From CAZPBN01 sp964584935 (GTDB lineage: Bacteria; Acidobacteriota; Aminicenantia; Aminicenantales; Aminicenantaceae): a stretch of DNA of 64,000 nt. Within the stretch, counting starts at the first letter, position 1, and the number at the start of each line of letters is the position of its first letter. The notes under the pieces were generated by a model. It made no database searches. It saw only the letters and a program-made list of their open reading frames with translations, and was not told the DNA's origin. The stretch is from NCBI GenBank assembly GCA_964584935.1, contig CAZPBN010000015.1, forward strand, positions 1 through 64,000. The letters are read 5' to 3'. Positions 8,204-16,204 of the stretch are shown here, one piece after another. The position numbers were made by a program, and so were the translations under genes.

Positions 8204-9295
8204 TTAATCAATGATTTCGTGTACGACACCTTTTCTCCGTGTTACTTTCATTTGATCCAGCAATTCCAGAAGAGGTATGGCATATTTCCGAGTTAACCCG
8301 GTCATTTCTTTAAAATCAGCCACTTTTATTTCTTTTTTCCCTGATTTTTTTATTTCATGAATGATCTCATCCAGCCATTGAGAACTAACAAAAAAGCCGT
8401 CTTTCCCATAGACAACTTTTTTCTCTTCAGTGAGAATAGATATGAGATAGTCTAAATTTTCTGAAGAAATCCGAAATCGTTTTTTTAGTTGTTTTAAAGA
8501 TACCGAGTAAAATTCTCCTTTTAAGAACATCTCTTCAAGCTCATTCAGAATTTTTTTCTCAGAGGAGGTCATTGTCTTTTTAAAACTAGCGAGTGAAAAA
8601 AAACCCTTGTCTTCTTTTAATGATCCTTCTATACAAAGATGATTAACAGCCAAATTCAGGACTCTTCTGGAAATATTGAATCTGTCTTTTATTTTTTTAA
8701 AACTGACTCCTGAAACATGGGGCCTCTTTTTATGAAATTGACCTATGAAATTCACTATCTTTTCTTTTAAAAATTCGAAACTCTCATGAGTTATAAGAAA
8801 AATGGGTATAAAGGATATGATTTTTACTTTTCCTTCACCTTCTAAAGACTGACTTAAAATGTTAAGAGACTTTTTGTTAAAAGCATAGAACCTGTTGATT
8901 TCCCTTTCTCGAAGACCGTGTATTCCCTTTCTTAATGCTAAGGCAAAAAGCATGTCTTTTTTGCTGCCACACAATTCCTTGAGAAAATGGATTCTCTTTT
9001 GGGTTTTCCCTTTTTTAACTTTTTCTGAAAATGGATTCAAAACCCTCCCTTCTCCCAAATATTTCTTTTCCTTAATGGAAAAAATTGAGAATTTATCCTT
9101 CCATTTTAAAATTAGAGGTAAACTGGAATAAACTTTGACAAAGAAAGTCTCTTTCCTGTTTTTTTTATCTCCATTATAAAAATATAAGCTGGCAGAAAAC
9201 TTTCTCTTTTGAAATCGAATATGAACAGATTTTTTTTCAGGCTTCCCCCCTGCAGAAAAATCAATAACGGCATCAAAACTTTTGGTTTTTGTCAC
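8204..9295 (-). CDS. SelB C-terminal-like protein lacking the GTPase domain
   Basis: 363 residues. The last about 45 residues (VADFKEMTGLTRKYAIPLLE, then VTRRKG) are the hallmark of the final winged-helix domain of elongation factor SelB, which binds the SECIS hairpin in selenoprotein mRNAs. Residues about 20-95, ending in GEGRVLNP, resemble SelB domain III, followed by three to four winged-helix modules. The GTP-binding domain I and domain II are absent: no P-loop or NKxD. They are not upstream either, since the RNase R stop codon is only a few bases before the GTG start (9295). The frame is intact, so this is either a repurposed RNA-binding protein, half of a split SelB, or a young relic. 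No selA, selD or tRNA-Sec lies in the window. Confidence 0.75.
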   Translation of the reverse strand: MTKTKSFDAVIDFSAGGKPEKKSVHIRFQKRKFSASLYFYNGDKKNRKETFFVKVYSSLPLILKWKDKFSIFSIKEKKYLGEGRVLNPFSEKVKKGKTQKRIHFLKELCGSKKDMLFALALRKGIHGLREREINRFYAFNKKSLNILSQSLEGEGKVKIISFIPIFLITHESFEFLKEKIVNFIGQFHKKRPHVSGVSFKKIKDRFNISRRVLNLAVNHLCIEGSLKEDKGFFSLASFKKTMTSSEKKILNELEEMFLKGEFYSVSLKQLKKRFRISSENLDYLISILTEEKKVVYGKDGFFVSSQWLDEIIHEIKKSGKKEIKVADFKEMTGLTRKYAIPLLELLDQMKVTRRKGVVHEIID

Positions 9296-9299
9296 TGTT

Positions 9300-11357
9300 T
9301 CACTCTATATTCGAACTTAAGGTAAGAAAAATTCGCCGGAGTACAGGATCGACTGAAGAAAGAATAACCTTAACTCTGTCTCCGAGCTCGCATCTTTTTC
9401 TAGTCTTGCTCCTGGGGCTTTTCTTTGAGGAATTTCTGAAATAATGACTCTGGAAGAGACTGTTATAGGGAATCAAGCCTTCAACAAAATAATCATCCAG
9501 TTCAACAAAAAATCCCGATTTATTTTGATCCACAATAGTTCCAGTGAGCTCGTCCCCTAGTTTTCTTTTCAAAAATTTATATATTCTCCATTCCAAAAGG
9601 TCTTTCTCTGCTTGTTCTGCATTTCTTTCCCTAGAAGAGCTGTTATCAGCGATAAAGGATAGATGGTCTGTTTTTTCCTTTTTGTTTTCAAGTGTGTTTT
9701 TCAATATGCGGTGAACAATAAGATCCGGATATCTCCGTATGGGAGAAGTAAAGTGAGTGTATTCTTCCTTAGCCAATCCATAATGCCCCTGATTTTTTTT
9801 AGAATAAACCGCAAGCCTTAGAGATCTCAACACCTGCACATTGATATATTTCTGCCCGGGCTTTTCTTCGGCTTGTTCCAGTACATTTTGAAGATTTTTG
9901 GAACCAATCAAACCTGGCTTGGGAAGAGAAATATTAAAATTGGATAGAATTTTTCTTAATCGTTCCAAATTTTTTGGGTCGGGTGGTGGATGGACTCTGT
10001 AAATGAAGTTTATATTCTTCGTGCTGAGAAAGGACGCCACCGCTTCATTGGCAGCTATCATGAATTCCTCAATAATCTGATGGGCTTCATTGCGGATATC
10101 AGATATGATGGAATAGAGATCTCCTTTTTTGTACAATAATTTGGGCTCCGGGAAATCAAAGTCGAGGCTGCCTTCTGTGTATCTTTTCCCTCTTAAGACT
10201 CTTGAAAGATCTCTCATAATCAAGAGATTATTCACAATATTTGAATATTTTCCTGTCTCTTGTTTATCTCCATTAAGTATTTTATTTACGGAATCATAAG
10301 TCATCCTTTCTTTAGTCTTGATTAAGGAAGGAAAAAAATCACTTTTTATAACGTTCCCCAGATCATCAATTTCCAGAAAGACAGAAACTGTCAGCTTTTC
10401 CTCTTTTGGCCTCAAGCTGCAAACAAAATTGGATAATTTTTCCGGAAGCATGGGAAGAGTGCGGTCCGGAAAATAGACACTCGTTCCTCGCTCAAACGCT
10501 TCTTTATCAAGAGAGGAGCCAGGCTTTACATAATGGGAAACGTCCGCAATATGGACGCCGAGCAAAAAAAGACCGTTTTTCATTTTTTTTACACTGACAG
10601 CATCATCAAAATCTTTAGCATCCTTTCCATCAATGGTTATGGTCTGACGGTTTCGGTAATCCTTTCTTCCTTGCCGGTCTTTTTCTTTTATAGATTCAGT
10701 GATTCCTTCGGCTTCTTCAAGGACACGGATTTTAAAGGATGATCTCAAATTGTAACGGTTGATAATAACCTCGGTATCCACCCCCGCTTTATCCGGTTCT
10801 CCAAGAACTCTGGTCAAAAATTTTGTTTCTCTGTCCACTTCAACGATCATTCCCTCTTCCGGATGAAGAGACTTTTTATAAGATACGGGAATTTCCTGCA
10901 ACGCCGGAGAATCAAGAGGCAGAAAAAAAGCTTGACCCATCCTTTTTTTAAACACACCTAATAATTTTTTTCTGCCCTTCTTGGTTATCCTTACAATGCG
11001 TCCCTCCGGCTTTCCTTTTTTACCTGCTTCCTTATAGAGGACTTCCACTGTATCCCCATGAAACGCATCCCCTGAATAACGGGCAGGAATAAAAATGTCT
11101 TCAGATAATTTTTGTTCAGGAATGACAAATCCATATCCCTTCTGAGTGGGAACATATTTTCCTTTTATTATATTTGAACCAGTGGGAAGATAATATTTTC
11201 TTTTAAAATGCCAGATAACCCCATTTTTTTCGAGATCACGAAGTTTCTTTTTTAATATAAACTTGTCTTTAGGTCTAAGTTGTAGTTCCCTCAAAATTCT
11301 CTGAAAATTGAGCCCTTTTCTGTTTTTTTTCAACAGATAGATTATTTTTTTTTCCAT
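9300..11357 (-). CDS. rnr: ribonuclease R
   Basis: 685 residues in the classical order: N-terminal winged helix (1-60), cold-shock domains (about 65-215; KGYGFVIPE, DIFIPARYSG), RNB catalytic domain (about 230-570) with the metal-binding DGKDAKDFDDAVSV motif and HFTSPIRRYPDLIVHR, and a C-terminal S1 domain (about 600-685). It is a 3'-5' exoribonuclease that degrades structured RNA and rRNA fragments. All four catalytic aspartates of the RNB motif appear present. It is the first gene of a transcript that continues into the SelB-like gene four bases downstream, which makes an RNA-related role for that protein plausible. Confidence 0.95.
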   Translation of the reverse strand: MEKKIIYLLKKNRKGLNFQRILRELQLRPKDKFILKKKLRDLEKNGVIWHFKRKYYLPTGSNIIKGKYVPTQKGYGFVIPEQKLSEDIFIPARYSGDAFHGDTVEVLYKEAGKKGKPEGRIVRITKKGRKKLLGVFKKRMGQAFFLPLDSPALQEIPVSYKKSLHPEEGMIVEVDRETKFLTRVLGEPDKAGVDTEVIINRYNLRSSFKIRVLEEAEGITESIKEKDRQGRKDYRNRQTITIDGKDAKDFDDAVSVKKMKNGLFLLGVHIADVSHYVKPGSSLDKEAFERGTSVYFPDRTLPMLPEKLSNFVCSLRPKEEKLTVSVFLEIDDLGNVIKSDFFPSLIKTKERMTYDSVNKILNGDKQETGKYSNIVNNLLIMRDLSRVLRGKRYTEGSLDFDFPEPKLLYKKGDLYSIISDIRNEAHQIIEEFMIAANEAVASFLSTKNINFIYRVHPPPDPKNLERLRKILSNFNISLPKPGLIGSKNLQNVLEQAEEKPGQKYINVQVLRSLRLAVYSKKNQGHYGLAKEEYTHFTSPIRRYPDLIVHRILKNTLENKKEKTDHLSFIADNSSSRERNAEQAEKDLLEWRIYKFLKRKLGDELTGTIVDQNKSGFFVELDDYFVEGLIPYNSLFQSHYFRNSSKKSPRSKTRKRCELGDRVKVILSSVDPVLRRIFLTLSSNIE

Positions 11358-11416
11358 ACGTTTTTCCCTTCAACAATTCATAAAAACGAAAGCATCCTCA
11401 TTTACTTCTTCGGATA

Positions 11417-11458
11417 AGCACTTCGTTTAGAATGCCATACCGCTGAATTACATCCATT
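11417..11458 (-). pseudogene. tRNA-like relic (5' half, D-arm)
   Basis: On the minus strand this reads GGATGTAATTCAGCGGTA, almost identical to the acceptor/D-arm start of a bacterial tRNA-Gly. A weak anticodon-like stem follows (GCATT...AAGTGC) with no convincing anticodon loop. There is no T-arm (GGTTCGA) and no matching 3' acceptor strand, so it cannot be a working tRNA. It lies in the 213-base gap before rnr. Confidence 0.4.
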
Positions 11459-11570
11459 TGCTACTGATTCTTGTGTTGTTATTCATCTCGGGGCCTTCCT
11501 TTTATATTTCCATTTCTTCCTTACCTGTCTCCTGGATTTATCAAACCCTTAACCGGCGAAATAACCAATT

Positions 11571-12203
11571 TCAATAGTAAAAAAGAGAAAGATAAGGAAT
11601 TTTATATCTATCTCTTAAATTTTTTTCAAGGGCAAGCCGGGATATTCTTTCAATTTGTTTCTCATCAGTGAGATTATAATCTTTAAGAACATTCTTCCGC
11701 ACATTCTTTCTCTCTTCGATGCCAATATGAGCTAAAAGAGAGTCTCTAACCTTTTTATCAAGTTCTTCAAGTTCTTGTTCCTCGAAATTGGAAGAAGATA
11801 GCATCCTTTTTCCTTCTGTATATATATTTTTCAAGAAATAGAGTTCTTCTGGCATATATTTTAAGAACTCCTGTATTTTGTTCTTAACTTTTTTCCTTTT
11901 CTCATCTCTATTTTCAACTTTATTCTTTTGACCGACTTGTCTTTCCCGATACTGCTCAAAAGATTTTAAAACTTGATAATCACAATATGCCAAAGAATGG
12001 ATTTTTCTCCCTTTTTTCCTGGGATTTTCAAACGTTTTCTGGATTCCTTCACAAACAACATTAAGAGGAATCTTCATTTCCTCCCATTTTTTAATTAACT
12101 CCAATTCTTTTGAAGAGAGAAAAAAAGGAGATCCCCGGTGTTCAAAAAAAAAGCATGAAATTCCCTGAAAATATTCACTTCTTTTGTCTTTTTGATTCTT
12201 CAT
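11571..12203 (-). CDS. conserved hypothetical protein
   Basis: 210 residues, highly charged and mostly helical. The N-terminal section (SCFFFEHRGSPFFLSSKE, then MKIPLNVVCEGIQKTFE) has the look of small helical modules found in proteins of acidobacterial relatives, where this block often begins uncharacterised cytoplasmic proteins. Residues about 85-190 are coiled-coil-like. No signal peptide or membrane segment is present. It begins six bases after coaX ends and is probably the second gene of that transcript. I cannot assign a function. Confidence 0.7.
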   Translation of the reverse strand: MKNQKDKRSEYFQGISCFFFEHRGSPFFLSSKELELIKKWEEMKIPLNVVCEGIQKTFENPRKKGRKIHSLAYCDYQVLKSFEQYRERQVGQKNKVENRDEKRKKVKNKIQEFLKYMPEELYFLKNIYTEGKRMLSSSNFEEQELEELDKKVRDSLLAHIGIEERKNVRKNVLKDYNLTDEKQIERISRLALEKNLRDRYKIPYLSLFYY

Positions 12204-12209
12204 ACAATT

Positions 12210-12977
12210 TCAATTCCTATTTTTTTCATAAATAATTCTAAGTCCTTCTAAAATAAGAAAAGGTTCGTAATGATCAATGGATTTCATTTCTTTTCTTATC
12301 TGGGAAGAGAATCCTCCAGTGCATATAACAGTAGGATTGTTACCAATTTCCTTTTTTATTTCTGAAATAACACTTTCCAACAAGCCTAAATATCCGAAAT
12401 ACAGTCCGGATTGCATGCTTTCCACCGTTGTTTTTCCTACGGCTTTTTTCGGCTTTTTTATTTCAATCCGAGGGAGCTTGGCTGTCTTTAGATAAAGAGC
12501 TTCTGCAGCAATCTGAATTCCAGGAGCAATGGCTCCGCCCAAATATTCACCTTTAGAAGACACCACATCAAAAGTAGCTGCCGTTCCAAAATCCACAATA
12601 ATGGCTGGCCCTCCGTACTTTTCAAAGGCAGCTACTGAGGACACCACTCTATCCGCTCCCACTTCAAGTGGATTCTCATAGAGGATAGGCATTCCTGTTT
12701 TTAAACCGGGGCCTACGACAAATGCTCTGATTTTTAATAAGCTCTTACTCAATTCCTGAAAAACAGGTATCAGGGGAGGAACGACACTGGAGATAATAAC
12801 AGCATTTATTTCTGATATTTCTAAATGAGAATGAAAGAACAAACTGGAAAGTTTAATAATATATTCATCACGAGTGTTATCTCTTTCCGTTCGAATATTC
12901 CAGTTCTCTACTAAATCGCGGTCTTTAAACACACCAAACATAATACTGGTATTTCCTATGTCAATGGCTAAAAGCAT
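12210..12977 (-). CDS. coaX: type III pantothenate kinase
   Basis: 255 residues of the ASKHA fold. The phosphate-1 motif is at the very N-terminus (LLAIDIGNTSIMFGVF), with GADRVVSSVAA and IVDFGTAATFDVV (phosphate-2) following, and ICTGGFS near the C-terminus. The enzyme phosphorylates pantothenate, the first step of CoA synthesis, and needs a monovalent cation. The start is the ATG at 12977, four codons inside a longer frame that would need a TTG; GGAG precedes this ATG with good spacing. Confidence 0.93.
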   Translation of the reverse strand: MLLAIDIGNTSIMFGVFKDRDLVENWNIRTERDNTRDEYIIKLSSLFFHSHLEISEINAVIISSVVPPLIPVFQELSKSLLKIRAFVVGPGLKTGMPILYENPLEVGADRVVSSVAAFEKYGGPAIIVDFGTAATFDVVSSKGEYLGGAIAPGIQIAAEALYLKTAKLPRIEIKKPKKAVGKTTVESMQSGLYFGYLGLLESVISEIKKEIGNNPTVICTGGFSSQIRKEMKSIDHYEPFLILEGLRIIYEKNRN

Positions 12978-13211
12978 TTTGTACTCCAATCCTTTAAAAT
13001 ATAAAATGCATAACGGATTTTAGAATCTATATCGTTACTAAATATTCTGTCCTGTTCCCAATGAGGGGAAAAATAAAACGCCGATTCTTTTCCCCGTGAT
13101 ATCAGATCTGAATGATTGTTGGATTGATTGTGGTTATTCAATCAAATACATTCACAAGTGATTGGGACTTGTTTCTTAAATCCTGCTTTTAATAAACGCT
13201 AGAAATTTTTT

Positions 13212-13640
13212 TTATCTTTCGTAAAGCCCTATGAGTTCCGTATGAGCTAGGATATTTATTTGCATCATTTTTTCTACTTCTTCTTTGGTGACTCCTTCTT
13301 CCAGGCCCAATTTCCTGTCAAGTGCATAGATTTTAAAAAAATAACGGTGGGTTCCAGACGGCGGACATGGACCTCCATAATCCTTTTTTCCAAAATCATT
13401 CATTCCCTGCTTGCCTGGGACCTGTCCCTCTTCAATCCGGTTTAACACAGGCATATCATACACAACCCAGTGAACCCATGTCCCCATCGGAGCATCAGGA
13501 TCATCCACTATGAGAACCATGCTTTTTGTCTGTTCAGGTATATCATCTATTTCAAGAACAGGATTGACATCTTGGTCATCACAAGTGAACTTTTTTGGAA
13601 TCATTCCATTATGATCGAATTCTGGGCTTGAAATCTTCAT
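13212..13640 (-). CDS. YbhB/YbcL family PEBP-like protein
   Basis: 142 residues of the phosphatidylethanolamine-binding / Raf-kinase-inhibitor-like fold: SPEFDHNGMIPKKFTCDDQDVNP, the anion-pocket motif DDPDAPMGTWVHWVVYDMP, and GPCPPSGTHRYFFKIYALD. Bacterial members are small cytoplasmic or periplasmic proteins with no settled biochemical role. No signal peptide is present here. GAGGA precedes the ATG. It appears monocistronic. Downstream, at 13065-13095, an 8-bp hairpin (GGGGAAAA/TTTTCCCC) lacks a T-run. Confidence 0.9.
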   Translation of the reverse strand: MKISSPEFDHNGMIPKKFTCDDQDVNPVLEIDDIPEQTKSMVLIVDDPDAPMGTWVHWVVYDMPVLNRIEEGQVPGKQGMNDFGKKDYGGPCPPSGTHRYFFKIYALDRKLGLEEGVTKEEVEKMMQINILAHTELIGLYER

Positions 13641-13986
13641 TTGAATCCTCCTCTTTTTTATTTTCTATATTGTAACATTTTTCATCAACCTAAATCATTA
13701 TTAAATGTAAAAAGTAAGAAGCAAGCCAATATCCATAACTGGAAGCTTTAAGATGATAAACGAGACGTGAAAATAAATTGAGACCCAGGAACGTTACCCA
13801 GAAACACCGATTGCTTCCTTATTTCCTTTTTAGTGCCAATATCAACTGATATCTTGCGATTTTTTTTTTGATGTTTGTGAACCCCTTGATTTGATCCTGC
13901 ATGACTTATTCTTCTGCGGGAAAAAAATCAATGGAACGTCATTTACTATTTCTAAAATATATTATAAGATTAAATCAGCATCTAAA

Positions 13987-14475
13987 ATGAATGATAACAA
14001 GCGTTTTGAACAAACTTTTAAAATATCCCGGGCTGTGGCTATATCAGTAATGGCAACATTTGTCTTATATCTAATTACCGTTGAATTAATCAGGAATCAA
14101 TACAAACCGTTCACCGGGATTACTCAACTCAATAATTTATTGACGATCCGTTATATTCTATATGGCATTTCTGTTCTACAGGTTATTATCATAAGGATAT
14201 TACGGGGCTTATTATTGAAAAAAAAACAAAATCAGGATGAATCGACTTTAATTCAAAAACTTTTCAAGACTTCGATACTGACTTCTGCTTTATGCGAAGT
14301 TCCTGTTCTTATGGGACTCATTCTTTTCCTATTACGTGGATTCAATAGGGATTTTTACATCCTCCTCTTCGTATCTGCTTTTCTAATGTTTATGTTCTTT
14401 CCCCGTTATCACAGCTGGAAGGAATGGATCAAACAAGACAATTCATCAAATTATTCGAATTCCTGTTGTGGCTAA
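13987..14475 (+). CDS. four-helix membrane protein of unknown function
   Basis: 162 residues from the ATG at 13987 (an upstream in-frame ATG at 13891 would add 32 residues of unlikely sequence). Four hydrophobic segments are visible, approximately ISVMATFVLYLITVELI, RYILYGISVLQVIII, SALCEVPVLMGLILFLL and FYILLFVSAFLMFMFF, with a basic cytoplasmic loop (KKKQNQ) between the second and third. The layout resembles small bacterial integral membrane proteins with no known role. It is isolated from its neighbours, and the 13641-13986 stretch before it holds nothing I recognise. Confidence 0.6.
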   Translation: MNDNKRFEQTFKISRAVAISVMATFVLYLITVELIRNQYKPFTGITQLNNLLTIRYILYGISVLQVIIIRILRGLLLKKKQNQDESTLIQKLFKTSILTSALCEVPVLMGLILFLLRGFNRDFYILLFVSAFLMFMFFPRYHSWKEWIKQDNSSNYSNSCCG

Positions 14476-14545
14476 AGGAAATCTCTCAGGGAAGGCTAAC
14501 TCAAACTTGTAAGAAATAAGGGCTTATGAATTTAAAACATTAAAA

Positions 14546-15282
14546 TTATTTGATGTATCCAAGGGCTCTAAGAACACGAATGGTCTTGGGATCCGCGTTA
14601 TTATAATTGATTTCTCCTTCTTTTTTGTAGGCATATTTTTCCATATCTTGTAAGAGATAATCGACGTTAAATTTGACTGACCGGGAATGAAAATGATTAA
14701 GGAATTTTCATAAAGACCTTTCTTTTTCAGGAAATTGATCCATTTGTTAAAATAAAAATCATTCTGATAGATTTCGCAATCATAGAGGGAGAAAAGATAA
14801 TCAATATCCTCTTTGCTCCAGCCTCTCTCCCATTTTCTGAGAACGACCTTTTTTAAAGGAAGCTGGTCTCTTTCCTTATCCACAATCTTGAATTTATGGA
14901 ACGGCTTGGTCGGATTATAGGGATAGTGGGGATCCATTGTATGTAAATCATTGAATTTCGGATCATTCCCCCCGCTGTTGGAAAACACAATCTTAACTGT
15001 CTCCCCCGAATACTGGTTGAGCTTAACCTCATAATCTTTCCTCTCACCAATATCCCCGCTCTCATATCCCAGTAGCTTCTTCTCCCCGCCCTCACTGTAA
15101 ACTGCCAACGGCATCTCCGATTCCTTCCTCAACGCCATGCTGTTGAATAACGAAAACTTTAACACAGACCTCCGGGGAAGGTCCAGATAGTATTCAATCA
15201 TTTTCCCAGGAGGAATCTCAATCACAGGCTTCTGACTTTTTGTCACCGCGACTTTTATTTCCCACTTACTGATTTTCCTCAA
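14546..15282 (-). pseudogene. decayed sulfatase-family gene
   Basis: The N-terminal part (about residues 10-105) is a beta-rich domain that precedes some secreted sulfatase-like enzymes. It then jumps directly to mid-sulfatase sequence (LHTMDPHYPYNP), skipping the catalytic Cys/Ser-x-P-x-R region. Further on, YDCEIYQND...LKKKGLYENSLIIF ends where the conserved TSDHG should follow. After a frame change near 14,690-14,705 another frame carries the family's C-terminus, YNNADPKTIRVLRALGYIK, stopping at 14546. Two internal deletions and a frameshift make function very unlikely. Confidence 0.72.
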
Positions 15283-15441
15283 CTATGTTTAAACATTTTT
15301 CTTTAAATTTGCACTCATTTGTGAGATAATTGCATTTAAAATATCAAATTCAATACACATTTAATCAGAAGTTAAACAGAGTGAGAGATAGAAGACATTT
15401 TTATTATTACAAATCCTATATAGATATTCAGATTTAAAATC

Positions 15442-16149
15442 ATGATCAGCAACAAAAATTTAGCATATTTAAATAAAAAGTTTAAAAATAGCAATACAGA
15501 AGAGATTCTTGAATGGATTTTCGAAAATCAATTCCCTGATTTTGCTATGACATCGTCTTTTCAGGTTTCAGGAGTTGTCCTCATCTATTTAATAAAAAAG
15601 ATGAAAATAGATTTTCCTGTGTATTTCATTGATACGGGGTATCATTTTCCGGAAACCTTAGAGTTCAAAAATAGACTGGAGAAAGAATGGAATCTCAACG
15701 TTATCATTATAAGATCAAAAATAAGCAAAAAAGAACAGGAAAAAGAATATGGGAAGTTTTTATACAATAGAAATCCTGATCTTTGTTGCCTCATCAATAA
15801 AGTCGAACCTCTAAGAGAATTAAAACGAAAATTAGGTGTAAATGCTTGGATTTCTGCCATAAGAAGAGACCAGAGTCAATCCCGATCTGATTATAAGGTT
15901 TTTATGAAAGACCCTACAAACCATATAAGAATCCATCCTTTGATAAACTGGACAATAAATGATATTTGGAACTTTGTAAATAAAAGAAAGATTCCTTTTC
16001 ATCCATTATATGAAAAAGGGTATACTTCGATTGGATGCTTTCCTCCTGCCTGTACGGCAAAGAACAAAGAAAATAATAGTGAAAGAGAGGGACGCTGGAC
16101 CGGGAAAAAAAAGATTGAGTGCGGTTTGCACCTTGACCTAAAAAATTGA
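15442..16149 (+). CDS. APS/PAPS reductase family protein (CysH-like)
   Basis: 235 residues. The adenylyl-sulfate reductase core is clear: SFQVSGVVLIYL (PP-loop-like), FIDTGYHFPET, RRDQSQSR, and the catalytic C-terminal ECGLH (Cys227). The tandem cysteines of iron-sulfur APS reductases are present (Cys115-Cys116), but the second pair, normally C-x2-C, is spaced C-x4-C (Cys199, Cys204; GCFPPACT). The product of such enzymes is sulfite. No sulfite reductase or ATP sulfurylase gene is nearby. The next gene, 55 bases on, is a threonine/cysteate-synthase-like PLP enzyme, and these two look like an operon. Confidence 0.8.
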   Translation: MISNKNLAYLNKKFKNSNTEEILEWIFENQFPDFAMTSSFQVSGVVLIYLIKKMKIDFPVYFIDTGYHFPETLEFKNRLEKEWNLNVIIIRSKISKKEQEKEYGKFLYNRNPDLCCLINKVEPLRELKRKLGVNAWISAIRRDQSQSRSDYKVFMKDPTNHIRIHPLINWTINDIWNFVNKRKIPFHPLYEKGYTSIGCFPPACTAKNKENNSEREGRWTGKKKIECGLHLDLKN

Positions 16150-16204
16150 AGTATAAGAAAACATTAATAAAATTATCTGCCAATCACAGAGTTAAGGAGA
16201 AAAA

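Noticed and set aside
11431..11455. working tRNA on the minus strand
   Set aside because: T-arm and 3' acceptor strand are absent; kept only as a relic.
13065..13095. GGGGAAAA/TTTTCCCC hairpin as terminator
   Set aside because: Perfect 8-bp stem but a 15-base loop and no T-run on either strand.
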